Shown: positions 32,301 to 42,083, numbered from the stretch's first letter. The stretch is 64,000 nucleotides of DNA from Mesostigma viride (GCA_009746045.1 RPFO01000123.1:1571883-1635882), one strand, 5' to 3'. Notes: a model not told the origin generated them from the sequence alone. Made by a program: numbers and translations.

Positions 32301-35300
32301 AAATGGGTGTGCGGGTGGCATGCAACTCAGGCATGTACCTGGGAGCTCCGCAAGATGCATGCTGCCACACGCAGCAACCAAGGGCCCTTTGTGTGTGCAC
32401 GCGGAAGTCAGGGTGGAAGGCACGGCCTTTGCAGTTCTAAGGCTGCTTCGGGCATCGCTCATCCTGGGTGTCCTGCTTGCCTCACCTGCAGGGACTGGGC
32501 ATCGTCTGCAGCGACGCAAAGGGCTTCAGGAAGGACGAGCTCATCGTTCAGTTCTTTGGAGAGGTACGGTGGACAGGGGGGAGGTACGGTGGGGGGTAGT
32601 CCAGGCACCGGGAGGCAGCGTCTGCCACTCATGTTTTTAATTGATAAGTGTAGGGTGCTCTCCTGGGGTGCCATAGACTGCCTTCTTGAGTCATGTCGTT
32701 GTCCATGGATTAGATGGTTTTCACGAAATGGTTTGGCCTAGCTAGCGGGCTACCAGTATCGCCCTTGTCTGCAGCTCACATGTCCCCACCTGGGTGCATC
32801 CGCTCCGCTCCGATACATGGGCTCCTCGTGCTGCCTCCCTCGCGGCCCTCGCCAGGTGTACCCCCCATGGCGGTGGTTCGAGAAGCAGGAGGTGGTCCAA
32901 AACCTGCAGAAGAGTGTCAAGGGGGCGATGAAGGTGCCCGAGTTCTACAACATGATGCTCGAGCGCTCCAAGGCACGTGGGCGGTATATCGTTTCCTAGT
33001 CTAGTGGTGGTAGATACAGACGAGACTAGACTTACCCGATTGCGACGCAGGGTCAACGCCGGAGAGTTGCAGGATAACAACATGAGAGGCGTAGGTGAGG
33101 TAGAGGGTAACGTCCGAGTTTAGAGATTGTGGGACGAGGGGCGCAAAGGTTCTTGCGGTACCTGCCGCTCGGCACAAGGGAGCACACGCATTGCCACCCT
33201 TGCCGAGTGCTGCGTGGGTCTCTCGCTGTCAGAGCTTCCGTGCTGGAGTTTGGTCTTTGGGAGCTTGATGCAGGTCTCCTCCATGGGGTTGTCCTCCATT
33301 GGGTTGTCCGTGGGTGGGGGGGCCATTGGTTTGTCCTCCATTGGGTTGTCCTCCATGGGCGGGTGGCCCGTTGGGTTTTCTTCAATTGGGTTGTCCTCCA
33401 TTCCTTCCATCCAGCACTGTCACCATGGCTCATCCTGGGCGCTGCCACATCACCTCCCCATGCTACGGCACCCCCCTATTGATCCAGCTCCTTCCCAGTG
33501 CAGACCTCACCCACCGTATCCCATGGACCCCTGTTTGCCTGCCTTGCCTTGCGTCCTGTGCCCCACAGTCGGACGTGCGAGGGTACGACCTGCTCTGGGT
33601 GGACGCGATGCACTGTGCCAACTATGCAAGCCGCATGTGCCACTCGTGCACGCCCAACTGCGAGACACGGTGGGTGCAGGCGCCAGAAGGCACTCATGGC
33701 AGGCGCCACGGTGGTGGTTGGCCAGGGCAGTTTGATGCCATCGAGCGGTTCCCCAGGTGTCTATTTCTTGCGGTGTATCATCTGTTTATCCTTTGTCAAT
33801 GTCTGCCTCTTGCCTTGGCTCCACCACCATCCTACCATGGGAGAAAGCGCCCATCCGTGTGCCGACATAAAGCCATGCCCTGTGGACTTAACTTGACCTC
33901 TGTGCTGCTTCGTGCCTGCTGTGTACGCTTGTGTGTGCCGGCAGGGTGGCAGTCATGGACGGTCGCTACATCTTGGGCATCTTCTCGCTGACCGACATCC
34001 AGGAAGGGGAGGAGCTGACCATCAACTACCACTCTGTCAGCGAGGTCGGGTCCGATGATCAAGACTTGCTCATTTAATCATATTTACTTACTCATTTGAA
34101 GACATTGTACTCCCCGTCCCTCTGTCAGCGAGATGGGGTGGCCTATGCACATGGTTAAGGGAGGGGTGGCCTGTGCGCATGGTTAGGGAGGTGTGGCCTA
34201 TGCGCATGGTTAGGGAGGTGTGGCCTATGCGCATGGTTAGGGAGGGTGGCCTATGCGCACGGTTAGGGAGGGATGACATGGTTAGGGAGGGGTGCGTGAG
34301 ACAGGGAGGGGTTTGGGGGCTGCGGGGGACGCGGGGGACGCGGGGAGTCGAGGGTAGGGAGGCGACCCCTTGGTGCTCAAGGCATCCATGAGGGCACCCA
34401 ACAGGTGTCGTCCCCCCCCCACACAACCCACTACCACCACCACCACCACCACCACCACCACCACCACCACCACCACCACCACCACCACCACCACCACCAC
34501 CACCACCACCACCACCACCACCACCACCACCACCACCACCACCACCACCACCACCACCACCACCACCACCACCACCACCACCACCACCGCCACCAGCAGC
34601 AGCAGCAGCAGCAGCAGTGCCACACTGGCAGTACCTCTGACGCACACTTCTTGCTCCGTGACCTACGGGGGAATATGCATGCGACATCAAGGAGGCAGAA
34701 GCATTCAATCGTGGCCACGATCGTGCTCCGGGACCTACGGGAGTTTATGGCGTGTCCTCGTATGCGTATGCGTGCACTCCCTTCGTTTGGCATTCGTGCC
34801 CCCCTTTCCCTGCGCGTCTGCTGCCCTTGTCCCAGGTATCGCCCGAGCCCACCTTGTCCCCACCATCATCGCGTCAAGCTAGCATGACCGCTTACCCCCA
34901 CAGCTTGCCTGGTGGTTGCCTGGCCTGCGCAGGTATGATATTGTTGCTCACCAAGCCACTTGTGGGGCTGGTATGGGATGCCTGCCTGGTCTGCCTGGGC
35001 CGGTTGGGGTGGGTGGGTGCCTTGCTCCGGTCCATGTGTGCAGGTGTGGGACGAATGCCAAGCCGCCATCTGTCTCTGCAGCAGCAGCCGGTGCTGTGGC
35101 AGCTTCATGCATTACCGCGGCGAGGAGGCGTTCAACCAGGTAAGCACGCCGCAGCGCATGGCCCGCTGATGGACCTCCCGACAGCAGGTTTTCTTTTTTT
35201 CTTGGGCAAAGCAGGAGAGGATAGGTATCGTGGTCTTCTACGTGGTCGTACATGCCAGTTGCTCCTGCGGTCTGCAGACAGTGTGCGAGCAACCCTAGTA

Positions 35301-38300
35301 GTCGCGTGTGCTAGCAACATGACAATGCTGCCCTGACCTGTACCTGTATGCGTGCATGTGCGCGTGCGTGAATGTGTGTGCGTCTGCGCGTGCGCGTGTT
35401 TGTATGTATGTTTGTGTGCGTGCGTGCCATTGCCAGGTCATGAAGGAGGAGCACACCTTCCTCGACCGCAACGCGCTTCTGCTTGCGGCGTGCACACAGC
35501 AAGAGCTTACCCCGGCCGACGAGGCCAACCTGGCGGCAGCCCACTTTGGGGAGAGCGTGCTGGACGGTTTGCCCCCGTGGGCCAAGAAGTACGCAGCCAA
35601 GCTGGTGAGTGGAGGGGGGGCATGCGATGGTGAGCGGTTGGGTTTGTGGGGGAGTTGGTGAGAAGGGGGGCATGCGATGGTGAGCGGTTGGGTTTGTAGG
35701 GGGTTGGTGAGTGGGGGAGCATGATATGGTGAGCGGTTGGTTTTGTAAGGGACTTGGGTCATGCGCTGGTGCGTGGGGCAGTGATGGTGGGCACTGTTGG
35801 GGAGTATGAGCGCACGCTGGGGAGTGGAGGCATGCGATGAACATCGGACAGGGCTTGGGGGACATCGGAGGAGTGGGTGGGCCAGTGGCTACCACGGCCA
35901 GGAGCTGCTTGCCGGGCTTCATGGGTGGGCGTTGCATCGTTTGGCGGGCGTCGCGTTATATGGTGGCTATGTTGTACTGGCATTTGGTTGGTGGGGGCAC
36001 AAGTGGGAGCTGTGATCCTTGTGCGCGTCGTCTACATCCTCTTCCACTGCCAGGCTCTGCTACTTGACGAGGTGTATGACCGAGGCATGCATGAGAAGGG
36101 TCCAGTGTTAATGGAGATGTACGCTGTAGATCACATTGTAGTAGCCCATTGTTAATCTGAATAGACCCCACTAGCTTAGTGTCGGTTTTTCATAGATCCG
36201 CTGATTAATATGCAAGTGTCGTGACGGCTGCAAGTGTCGTGACGGCTGGGTGCTATCTGGTGCTACCCTTCTGCTCGCCTTGCAGGTGCTAATAACCTCA
36301 CGTTTCTGCCCGTGTGGCATGCCCTCATTGTTGCCAATCATGCGCCGTGTGTCCTTGTCCGCGGCTCGTTCACCCTTCACCTGGCTGATCGGCTCAGTGG
36401 ACCAAACGGATGGCCTGAGGCTTTTCTTACAACATGCACCTGCCCCCACCCACCCACCCACCCACCCACCCACCCACACGCCCACCCACCCACCCACCCA
36501 CCCACCCACCCACCCACCCACCCACCCACCCACCCACCCACCCACCCACCTGCCCCACCCACCTGCCCCCACCCACCCACCCACCCACCCCCATGATTAC
36601 CCACCCACCCACCCCACCCTTCATATTCATTCCAATCGCTGCGTACCCCCCCAGTGCGAGTTTGTTTTCCTGGAGAAGCAGAAGCTCCCGGCGGAGCTGC
36701 TGAAGATCACCGACATTAATGACGGTTCGCAGCTCTACAATGAGCGGGAGGCCGCCATCGAGGTGGGGGGGGTGGAAAGGAGGCGAGGTGGTTGGGAAGG
36801 GGGGGGCAGCGTTACTGAGTGTGGGGGGGAGGCACGGGGGGGGTTGTGGGGAGAGGCCTGGGGGGAGTGGGTGGCGGGTAGGGGGAGATGGGGGCACAGG
36901 GCATCGGGCAATCTGGCAGCAGCTGCCCTCTGCTTCTAGTGCAAGGGTGGTGGGGCAGGGAGAGAAGAGGGAGGGAGAAGGATGATATCACGGCAAAGAG
37001 AGAGTGTCGGCCTGAGCCGTGCACTAGCGAGCCATCTTCTCATTGTTTGGCCTACCCTTCCCATGAGACGTTTTCCGGTCCACTGTCCCCACGTAGGCTT
37101 GTCGGACATATCCTCCTGATCCGCACGCGCATGCTTGTGTCGTTTTCGAGGGTGGGGGCTCGCCTGCTGAGACGTCACCGCCACTGACATACACCCCACC
37201 AGAAAGCAGAGGACGCTTGGATTTCACCCAAGTCCCTTCTAGTGGCCTCATCCATGCGGGAATTGAATGCCCACCATGCTCCCCCCCTCCCCTTGGCCTG
37301 CCCCCGCTTGGCCTGCCCTCCCCTGGTTCCCCCACCCAGGTGGACGGCATCACCGAGGGCCGCCTGCAGTCGATCGCGATCACCCTGGACAAGGTGCGCT
37401 ACTGCCTCGCGCACAGCGGGCAGGGGTGGGCCTCCTCCGAGGCGCCGCCCCCGATCCGCGAGATGGCGCCCCGCGCGCTTGTGTCCGCCCTGGTTACTGG
37501 CGACGACTCGCTCGTGGGCGCGCTGCTGGCAGGCGCACGCACATACGTGGGCGCGCGAGCGCTCGAGGACATGGAGGCTGAGCTGGCCGTCAAGGCCGAG
37601 GAACTGCTGGCGTCCGCAGCGGGGGGGGATGCAAAGGCCACGGCCAAGCTGGTCAGCGCCACGCTGCTCTGGTGAGGAGCAGGGGGGGGGCATGCACCAC
37701 GTGTGCGTGTGTGGGTGGTGGCGGTGGCGCGCGCAAGTGTTTTGTGGAGAGCGTGGGGGGGGCGGGGCGGAGCATGGAGCGGATTCGTGGCCACAAGGGG
37801 GCCCAGCCTCAGCGCATACAATCCCCACACCACTCGACCAAGCAACGTTGTTTTTTGAATCCCTCAGCGCTCAACATGTGGTTTGTGTAGAGAAGTACCC
37901 GGGCATGCCCATAAGGGGACGAGGGTTCATTGGGAGGCAACCTTCCTCAGTGGGGTTGGGGCGACCACACACCAAGGGAATGGGGTCGGGGCGACCACAC
38001 ACCAAGGGAATAGGGTCGGGGCGACCACACACCAAGGGAATAGGGTCGGGGCGACCACACACCAAGGGAATAGGGTCGGGGCGACCACACACCAAGGGAA
38101 TAGGGTCGGGGCGACCACACACCAAGGGAATGGGGTCGGGGCGACCACACACCAAGGGAATAGGGTCGGGGCGACCACACACCAAGGGAATGGGGTCGGG
38201 GCGACCACACACCAAGGCAATAGGGTCGGGGCGACCACACACCAAGGGAATAGGGTCGGGGCGACCACACACCAAGGGAATAGGGTCGGGGTGACCACAC

Positions 38301-41300
38301 ACCAAGGGAATAGGGTCGGGGCGACCACACACCAAGGGAATAGGGTCGGGGCGACCACACACCAAGGGAATAGGGTCGGGGTGACCACACACCAAGGGAA
38401 TAGGGTCGGGGCGACCACACACCAAGGGAATAGGGTCGGGGCGACCACACACCAAGGGAATAGGGTCGGGGCGACCACACACCAAGGGAATAGGGTCGGG
38501 GTGACCACACACCAAGGGAATAGGGTCGGGGCGACCACACACCAAGGGAATAGGGTCGGGGCGACCACACACCAAGGGAATAGGGTCGGGGCGACCACAC
38601 ACCAAGGGAATGGGGTCGGGGCGACCACACACCAAGGGAATGGGGTCGGGGCGACCACACACCAAGGGAATGGGGTCGGGGCGACCACACACCAAGGGAA
38701 TAGGGTCGGGGCGACCACACACCAAGGGAATGGGGTCGGGGCGACCACACACCAAGGGAATGGGGTCGGGGCGACCACACACCAAGGGAATGGGGTCGGG
38801 GCGACCACACACCAAGGGAATAGGGTCGGGGCGACCACACACCAAGGGAATGGGGTTGGGGCGACAACACACCAAGGGAATAGGGTCGGGGCGACCACAC
38901 ACCAAGGGAATGGGGTCGGGGCGACCACACACCAAGGGAATAGGGTCCCCGCGGAAGGTCACCTGCGCGGAGCGTAGGCACAACAGGCCCGGTGGCTGTG
39001 TGTTAGGCGCTCCCGTGAGAAGGCTTGGTGGGATCAGCAGGGCAAGAGGGGGGCCTGCAGCTAGTTTGCCAGACGGCTGTGCAAAGCAGGTCCAAGCTGA
39101 TTCCCCTTCACGAAATTCTTGAAGAGATTTTACCGCTTTTGTCTCCCGCCACGCACGTGATGTGATCCCTTAAGTGCTACCTTTTAAACCGTGTGCCGCG
39201 CACCCCTCGAACCCTGATGGACCTGTGCCACCACCCGGCCAGGCTGCGAGACGAAATGCGGCGCCTCACGCCCAGCCCCACCGCGCGTCACGACATGGCG
39301 GCCGACGTCTTGCACATCTACGGGCACACGGATACCTTCTTCGAGGCGCCGGTCAGTGGCATGCACGCCCTCTGCCAGTGGATACGCATGCCGTGGACCT
39401 TGTCCACACATGCGGACAGGGTAGCTCCCTTCCGATGGGTTTCATTTTTTTTTCTTCATGGTTGTTGCACAGGTGGTGGCAGGGAAGAGGGGCTGGTTCC
39501 TGGCTACTGCTGTTCAGGTCTATATCTTCCCTCGTGTGGGAAAGCTCCCGCTCTTCCATTCATGAATAGCTTTCCTGTAAGAGCTAGAATCGCACCGAGT
39601 GGCTGGCAAATTTATCTGGTTGCCCTGCCAACTGTGCACGTGCTGCCCGTCAGTCATGATGGTCCCTGGGCCCCCATGAGCCGTCCCTGGCAATGTCACT
39701 GTACTTGGTGCGGTGCATAGCCAGCAAGGCATCCCCGCGTGTTCCTCTCATCCTTGTATGCACCTGTCACTGGTCATCTTCAGCATGCCTTTGTGTGCGT
39801 TCATCGATCCTGCTGGCAATGTCACAAGCGCAGGCGCCCATCACCTCCGCCACCGCTGCCATGAAACGCCCGCAGACTGCGTCATTTCCCTGCCTTCATG
39901 GCCACCATTGCCATTGCGACCATGATGATCGCGGTGTGTCTTACTAATTATGCCTAAGCAATTGATTATATGTCACGGCGACGCGTGCGCAGGGCTACGA
40001 TCCGTTTGAGTCGGAGCCGGTGGAGATTGTGGAGGCGGACCTGTGCGGGAGTGGTGGCGCGACGCCGGTGGACGTGCCCCCCGAGCAACTGCGTAAGAAG
40101 TACGGCCGCCACGACGTGTGGGGCCTGCTCATCTCGTGGGACCACACAGGAAATGGCGAGCTGGCGACCGCGCTCGGCAAGGTGGGTGAGCCACAAGGTG
40201 ATGGCGTGGTCATGATACAAGGTGGCTGGGCCAGTTGTTATAGCCTATAGTAAGGTGGGTGAGCAGTTATTTTTAGCAAAGGTTTTGGGCAGCCGTCACT
40301 GATGTGGGATTGTGGGTGGACAGCGAAGCGGGTGGGCTGCACTTAGCTGGTGGTCAGGCAAGTTACTGTAGCCAGGTGGCTGCGCTTGTGATTACAGAAC
40401 AGTGGGTGGGTGAGGTATCACAGCGAAGTGGGCGGGCGAGGTACTGTAGCCAGGCGGGTGGGGCAGCAGCCAGTCAGGTGGATGAAGGTGGGTGGCGGAT
40501 GAAAGATAGCCACCGTACGTGTACCAGGAGGACTGCCGAGGACCTGAGAAAGCTGCAGAGCCCCCTCCAGCCCAAAGGCGGCCACGCACTACCTGGCGGC
40601 CCCATGTTGTGGGACATTGTAGATTTGCAAGTTGCAACCAGTGGCTGTGTTGCTACTTCATCCTGGGATATGGAGGGGAGATGGACGTGTTGCCGCGCAC
40701 CATTAAAGCGTTGCCAAGAAGAGACGATGGACATGACCCCTTTTTGACTGGCACAGCTTGGCATCATGAGGGAGAACACCCTGGAATGAGGCACATGGGA
40801 CCCACATATTCTCCTGCCAAGAGTATACTCATGCGGGGTCTCTTTGGCTACATCGACTGGATGATGTGCTATGCATTATCATGCCATGCTCCAAGGGTAC
40901 TACTGCATAGTGGACATATGCACGGCTGCCTAAAAGTCCCCGACCCCGGTGCATCTCCTGTCTATGTATCGTGCAGGAACACACGCGGGGCCTCTTGTTG
41001 CTGCCCGATGTCACCAGCTGCTACGCCAGGGACCCCCAGGTGCCGCTCACGAAGCAGTACGGCCCCAAGACGCGCGATGCATGGCTGCAGCACATGGTGA
41101 GGCCCAAACTCTTGTCGGGCGATGGCTCATCTCACCTTTGTATAGTGGGGCCCGCATTATGCACATGTCATGGGCGGCACATGCAAATCCATGCACACTG
41201 CAGGCTTGTTGGACCACACTGGCATTAAGGCTGCAAATGGGTTGTCAATCGTGGCAGGTGGCAGGTGGCAGGCGCTTTGTTAATGCATTGGAAGGTAGTG

Positions 41301-41547
41301 GTTTAGCCAGGTTTGGGCAACGCTTGTCCCTTTAACTGATTCCACGTTCTTTTGCTTGCTCGTGTATCTCCAGGTGACCGAGAAACACAAGCCGTGGCCA
41401 AGCAACCTCCCCTGGGCGTACAAGTCAGGGATCCATGGCAGCCCCGTATTTAATGCCGTATACCAGAAAAAGGCAGTCCCGGCCTCATTAATGAATTGGC
41501 TTCGCCAGCACCAAGTGGACAATGTTGGCATTTATGACAGGGCATGA
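18251..41547 (+). CDS. ATXR3: ATXR3/SDG2-type histone H3K4 methyltransferase, 21 exons, 2837 residues
   Basis: Exons: 18251-20300, 21224-21361, 22588-25203, 26266-26936, 27840-28220, 28941-29110, 29814-29890, 30745-31181, 31648-31935, 32492-32563, 32856-32972, 33569-33669, 33945-34044, 35044-35139, 35437-35604, 36655-36762, 37340-37671, 39243-39351, 39993-40181, 40977-41096, 41374-41547. Every junction keeps phase and the sum (8514 nt) is divisible by three. SET motifs: KGLGIVCSDAKGF, NYASRMCHSCTPNC, GEELTINYHS; post-SET ICLCSSSRCC. Flanking signatures are diagnostic of plant ATXR3: VVEQEVYGIDQYTFHL, ITLDKVRY, LLWLRDEM, LPDVTSCYA, YGPKTRDAW and HKPWPSN near the C-terminus. In Arabidopsis this enzyme deposits H3K4me3 genome-wide in the nucleus. 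All introns are GT-AG except 32973-33568 (GC-AG). Exons 6-7 and introns 5 and 7 are the weakest part; a small exon may be missing there. The start is the first in-frame ATG after an upstream gap in coding signal. Confidence 0.93.
20372..21006 (+). repeat. 36-bp minisatellite in ATXR3 intron 1, about 17 copies
   Basis: The unit is GTGTTTGGTGGCCATGAT followed by TAGAGCATGATGAGTAGG, with variants (GATCAGAGCATG, GCATGGTAAG). It is open in minus-strand frames, giving an artefactual MATKHPTHHALI repeat protein. It lies wholly inside the intron 20301-21223. Confidence 0.93.
21224..21361 (+). CDS. ATXR3: ATXR3 homologue exon 2: acidic segment
   Basis: 46 codons after acceptor TCGCTCAG, with donor TCCA|GTGAGT. 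The phase-1 junction gives ...RDHP-SDDEEDASAAVM... DVKEEEGDGWGLEERFGAA. It is acidic and the only open phase-compatible reading. Moderately conserved at best. Confidence 0.75.
21720..22030 (+). repeat. Degenerate ~120-bp tandem repeat in ATXR3 intron 2
   Basis: Recurrent TATATAGACACGGGCCC / CTGATGGGCCCTCATTTA blocks, about three imperfect copies. Confidence 0.6.
22150..22440 (+). repeat. 22-25-bp C-rich minisatellite in ATXR3 intron 2
   Basis: About 12 copies of CATGCATGCCAACCCCTGCC with TTCGTGCC variants. It is followed by further C-rich sequence up to the acceptor at 22587. Open in several frames but not coding. Confidence 0.85.
22588..25203 (+). CDS. ATXR3: ATXR3 homologue exon 3: contains a GYF-like module
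   Basis: Residues ~730-1601. After the acceptor CTGCCCCCAG it reads ISTSTMITQQQLNTLRQ and has an ordered start (WFLAHDPQYRSVAALAWDDE). A long disordered region follows. A GYF-like module lies at ~24150-24260: GRWFYLDAHGRMVGPHPMRV, equivalent to the WYYLDxxGxxxGP module in plant ATXR3. A segment AFVRHALHSFLVRDVMASAF matches the plant helix preceding the basic stretch KRKKEGAKAAGVKR (probable nuclear localisation signal). The donor is GCAG|GTGAGT. Confidence 0.85.
25494..25660 (+). repeat. Dispersed ACCTGTGGTGGT motif in ATXR3 intron 3
   Basis: CATGCATACCTGTGGTGGT-like units occur three times at 60-90 bp spacing inside intron 25204-26265. The rest of that intron holds nothing recognised. Confidence 0.5.
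26266..28220 (+). CDS. ATXR3: ATXR3 homologue exons 4-5: F-box-like and leucine-rich segment
   Basis: Exon 4 (26266-26936) starts with disordered Gly/Glu-rich sequence and ends with an F-box-like module: LFLPPGILGHVFLQLQGDL, AATCRSWREVLLD, VDLSRLGPRAA. Exon 5 (27840-28220) continues with one leucine-rich repeat pair (LKKLILTGCTSLTADDVTSL and CPGIREVHIDRCPQL). The same order is present in Arabidopsis ATXR3. Whether the F-box-like fold binds Skp1 is unknown. The junction is phase 0 (LSQ|RWPLL). Confidence 0.9.
28941..29890 (+). CDS. ATXR3: ATXR3 homologue exons 6-7: helical linker (least certain exons)
   Basis: Exon 6 (28941-29110, acceptor TTTCCAG) reads VPLEDAEALAAASLGPLDLT...FRRELYLFCERIKG and uses donor AAAGG|GTCAGT. 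Exon 7 (29814-29890) reads MHEQASEPYQAAELLMWKAW and ends at CAAG|GTAAAC. Both align loosely with the plant region LVGKMEDG / helices before the acidic linker, and phases 2 and 1 fit their neighbours. The plant protein is longer here, so extra small exons in 28221-28940 or 29891-30744 remain possible. Confidence 0.6.
29396..29460 (+). repeat. 23-bp tandem repeat in ATXR3 intron 6
   Basis: ATGCCACAGATGAATAGGGC is repeated three times. A separate CTCTTGTTGCCTCATGGATGC repeat lies at 29207-29275 in the same intron. Confidence 0.75.
30130..30490 (+). repeat. Two short tandem repeats in ATXR3 intron 7
   Basis: At 30130-30215 GGTTCTTCTCAATAGGGCTG is repeated about three times. At 30400-30490 GGTCCTATATGATGTCCTAT is repeated about four times. 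No exon was recognised between them. Confidence 0.65.
30745..31935 (+). CDS. ATXR3: ATXR3 homologue exons 8-9: pre-SET conserved region
   Basis: Exon 8 (30745-31181) contains RRMGDVPMAPPTARTYHNVD, KMRACLPDEML and the hallmark VVEQEVYGIDQYTFHLI. Exon 9 (31648-31935) contains FLIQKLHHQIRAG and helices leading to LKAWRK, which joins directly to GLGIVC of the SET domain. Junctions are AAG|GTGCGG and AAG|GTATTT, both phase 0. Confidence 0.92.
32492..34044 (+). CDS. ATXR3: ATXR3 homologue exons 10-13: catalytic SET domain
   Basis: Exon 10 (32492-32563): GLGIVCSDAKGF...IVQFFGE, the S-adenosylmethionine-binding GxG and FxGE motifs. Exon 11 (32856-32972): VYPPWRWFEKQEVVQNL... EFYNMMLERSK. Exon 12 (33569-33669): YDLLWVDAMHCANYASRMCH, SCTPNCET. 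Exon 13 (33945-34044): RVAVMDGRYILGIFSLTDIQ, EGEELTINYHSVSE. The catalytic Tyr of the xINY motif is kept, though the usual FDY is INY here. The intron between exons 11 and 12 starts with GC. Confidence 0.95.
33280..33405 (+). repeat. TGGGTTGTCCTCCAT repeat in the ATXR3 GC-AG intron
   Basis: About eight variants of TTGGGTTGTCCTCCATTGGG. They produce artefactual NPMEDNPM-type open frames on the minus strand. Confidence 0.7.
34145..34270 (+). repeat. ~25-bp minisatellite in ATXR3 intron 13
   Basis: Five copies of GTGGCCTATGCGCATGGTTA followed by GGGAG. Confidence 0.85.
34430..34589 (+). repeat. (CAC)n microsatellite, about 52 units, ATXR3 intron 13
   Basis: A nearly perfect trinucleotide run followed by a short (CAG)n. 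It reads as poly-His, poly-Thr, poly-Gly, poly-Val or poly-Trp depending on frame; none is coding. Likely highly polymorphic. Confidence 0.95.
35044..37671 (+). CDS. ATXR3: ATXR3 homologue exons 14-17: post-SET and conserved C-terminal region
   Basis: Exon 14 (35044-35139) holds the post-SET zinc ligands CLCSSSRCCG and HYRGEEAFNQ. Exon 15 (35437-35604): VMKEEHTFLDRNALLL, LDGLPPWAKKYAAKL. Exon 16 (36655-36762): FLEKQKLPAELLKITDIND, LYNEREAAIE. Exon 17 (37340-37671): VDGITEGRLQSIAITLDKVR and a helical region ending KLVSATLLW, whose Trp codon is split by the 1.57-kb intron. All match plant ATXR3 in order. Confidence 0.93.
36440..36614 (+). repeat. (CCCA)n microsatellite in ATXR3 intron 15
   Basis: A long CCCA/CCAC tetranucleotide tract with few interruptions. 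It ends about 40 bp before the exon 16 acceptor and may act as its polypyrimidine tract. Confidence 0.9.
37956..38947 (+). repeat. 30-bp minisatellite in ATXR3 intron 17, about 33 copies
   Basis: Unit GGGTCGGGGCGACCACACAC plus CAAGGGAATA, with a few point variants (GTGACC, AATGGG). The length is divisible by 3 and stop-free, so long ORFs appear on both strands. It lies in the intron between the two halves of a split Trp codon (LLW|LRDE). Confidence 0.96.
39243..41547 (+). CDS. ATXR3: ATXR3 homologue exons 18-21: conserved C-terminus
   Basis: Exon 18 (39243-39351): LRDEMRRLTPSPTARHDMAA, DVLHIYGHTDTFFEAP. Exon 19 (39993-40181): a divergent spacer then WGLLISWDHTGNGELATAL. Exon 20 (40977-41096): EHTRGLLLLPDVTSCYA, YGPKTRDAWLQHM. 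Exon 21 (41374-41547): VTEKHKPWPSNLPWAYKSGI, HGSPVFNAVY..., ending NVGIYDRA-stop (TGA 41545-41547). This is the complete C-terminus of the family. Confidence 0.94.
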
Positions 41548-41734
41548 GGCAGCACGAGGTCATCGAAGCCGATCGCAAAAAGTCGGGATGCTTGCCTGCA
41601 ATGCTTGCTTCCTCTTTGCGAACTGTTGTGTTAGATCTACTTGGTAGATAGCCTGCATCAATTGAAATCCCAGCTTCCCAGTTCAATTGGACAACGGCAT
41701 TATGTTGCGCTGAACATTGTACAAATGGCAATCT
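41548..41734 (+). other. 3' flank of the ATXR3 homologue
   Basis: Presumed 3' UTR and spacer. No poly(A) signal that I can assign. Confidence 0.4.
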
Positions 41735-41858
41735 AAGTAAGCACTTGCATTTATGTGCATAGGCATGCCACGGAGTACCGTGCTGATCTCATTAGAAAAA
41801 TAATTACACTTCAGTTTCAACAAACAGACAAATATCGTCTGCGTCATTATTATTATTA
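41735..41858. repeat. Solo copy of the terminal repeat found at 54963 and 57891
   Basis: AAGTAAGCACTTGCATTTAT...GGCATGCCACGGAGTAC... CTCATTAGAAAAATAATTAC...ATATCGTCTGCGTCATT matches the ~113-bp inverted repeat of the 54963-57891 element with moderate divergence. It is followed by an ATT-rich simple repeat. Confidence 0.7.
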
Positions 41859-41884
41859 GTAGTATTAGTATTATTATTATTAAT

Positions 41885-42065
41885 TTAACATATCTCCGTT
41901 GGGAGGACATGTAGCACATATCCCTGAGACGGCCGGGGCATATGGCTTTTAATACATTCTGGGCTACTTCCTGCGAGGGTAGGGTGTAAACTACACCTGC
42001 TCTGGGTGCACGAAGTGCACCTGCACCACCATGATGTATCAGAGCTCAAAGGCCTGGCATGGGGT
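41885..42065 (-). mobile_element. LINE 3'-end fragment A
   Basis: On the minus strand it ends in the family hairpin (CTCCCAACGGAG) followed by an AT-rich tail. It shares GGGCATATGGCTTTTAATACAT and the GCACCTGCACCACCATGATG segment with fragments B and E. Confidence 0.65.
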
Positions 42066-42083
42066 GGAAGATTAATTAATCAA

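Noticed and set aside
34088-34882. Poly-Gly/poly-His/poly-Thr/poly-Trp ORFs
   Set aside because: Trinucleotide (CAC)n microsatellite in an intron; no codon preference or flanking coding signal.
20372-38947. CRISPR array
   Set aside because: Regular 30- and 36-bp repeats are present but contiguous, with no unique spacers, and they lie in introns of a eukaryotic gene.
37871-38983. Long repeat proteins (GRPHTKGIGS and similar) on both strands
   Set aside because: They are the 30-bp intronic minisatellite read in different frames; flanking exons splice around it.
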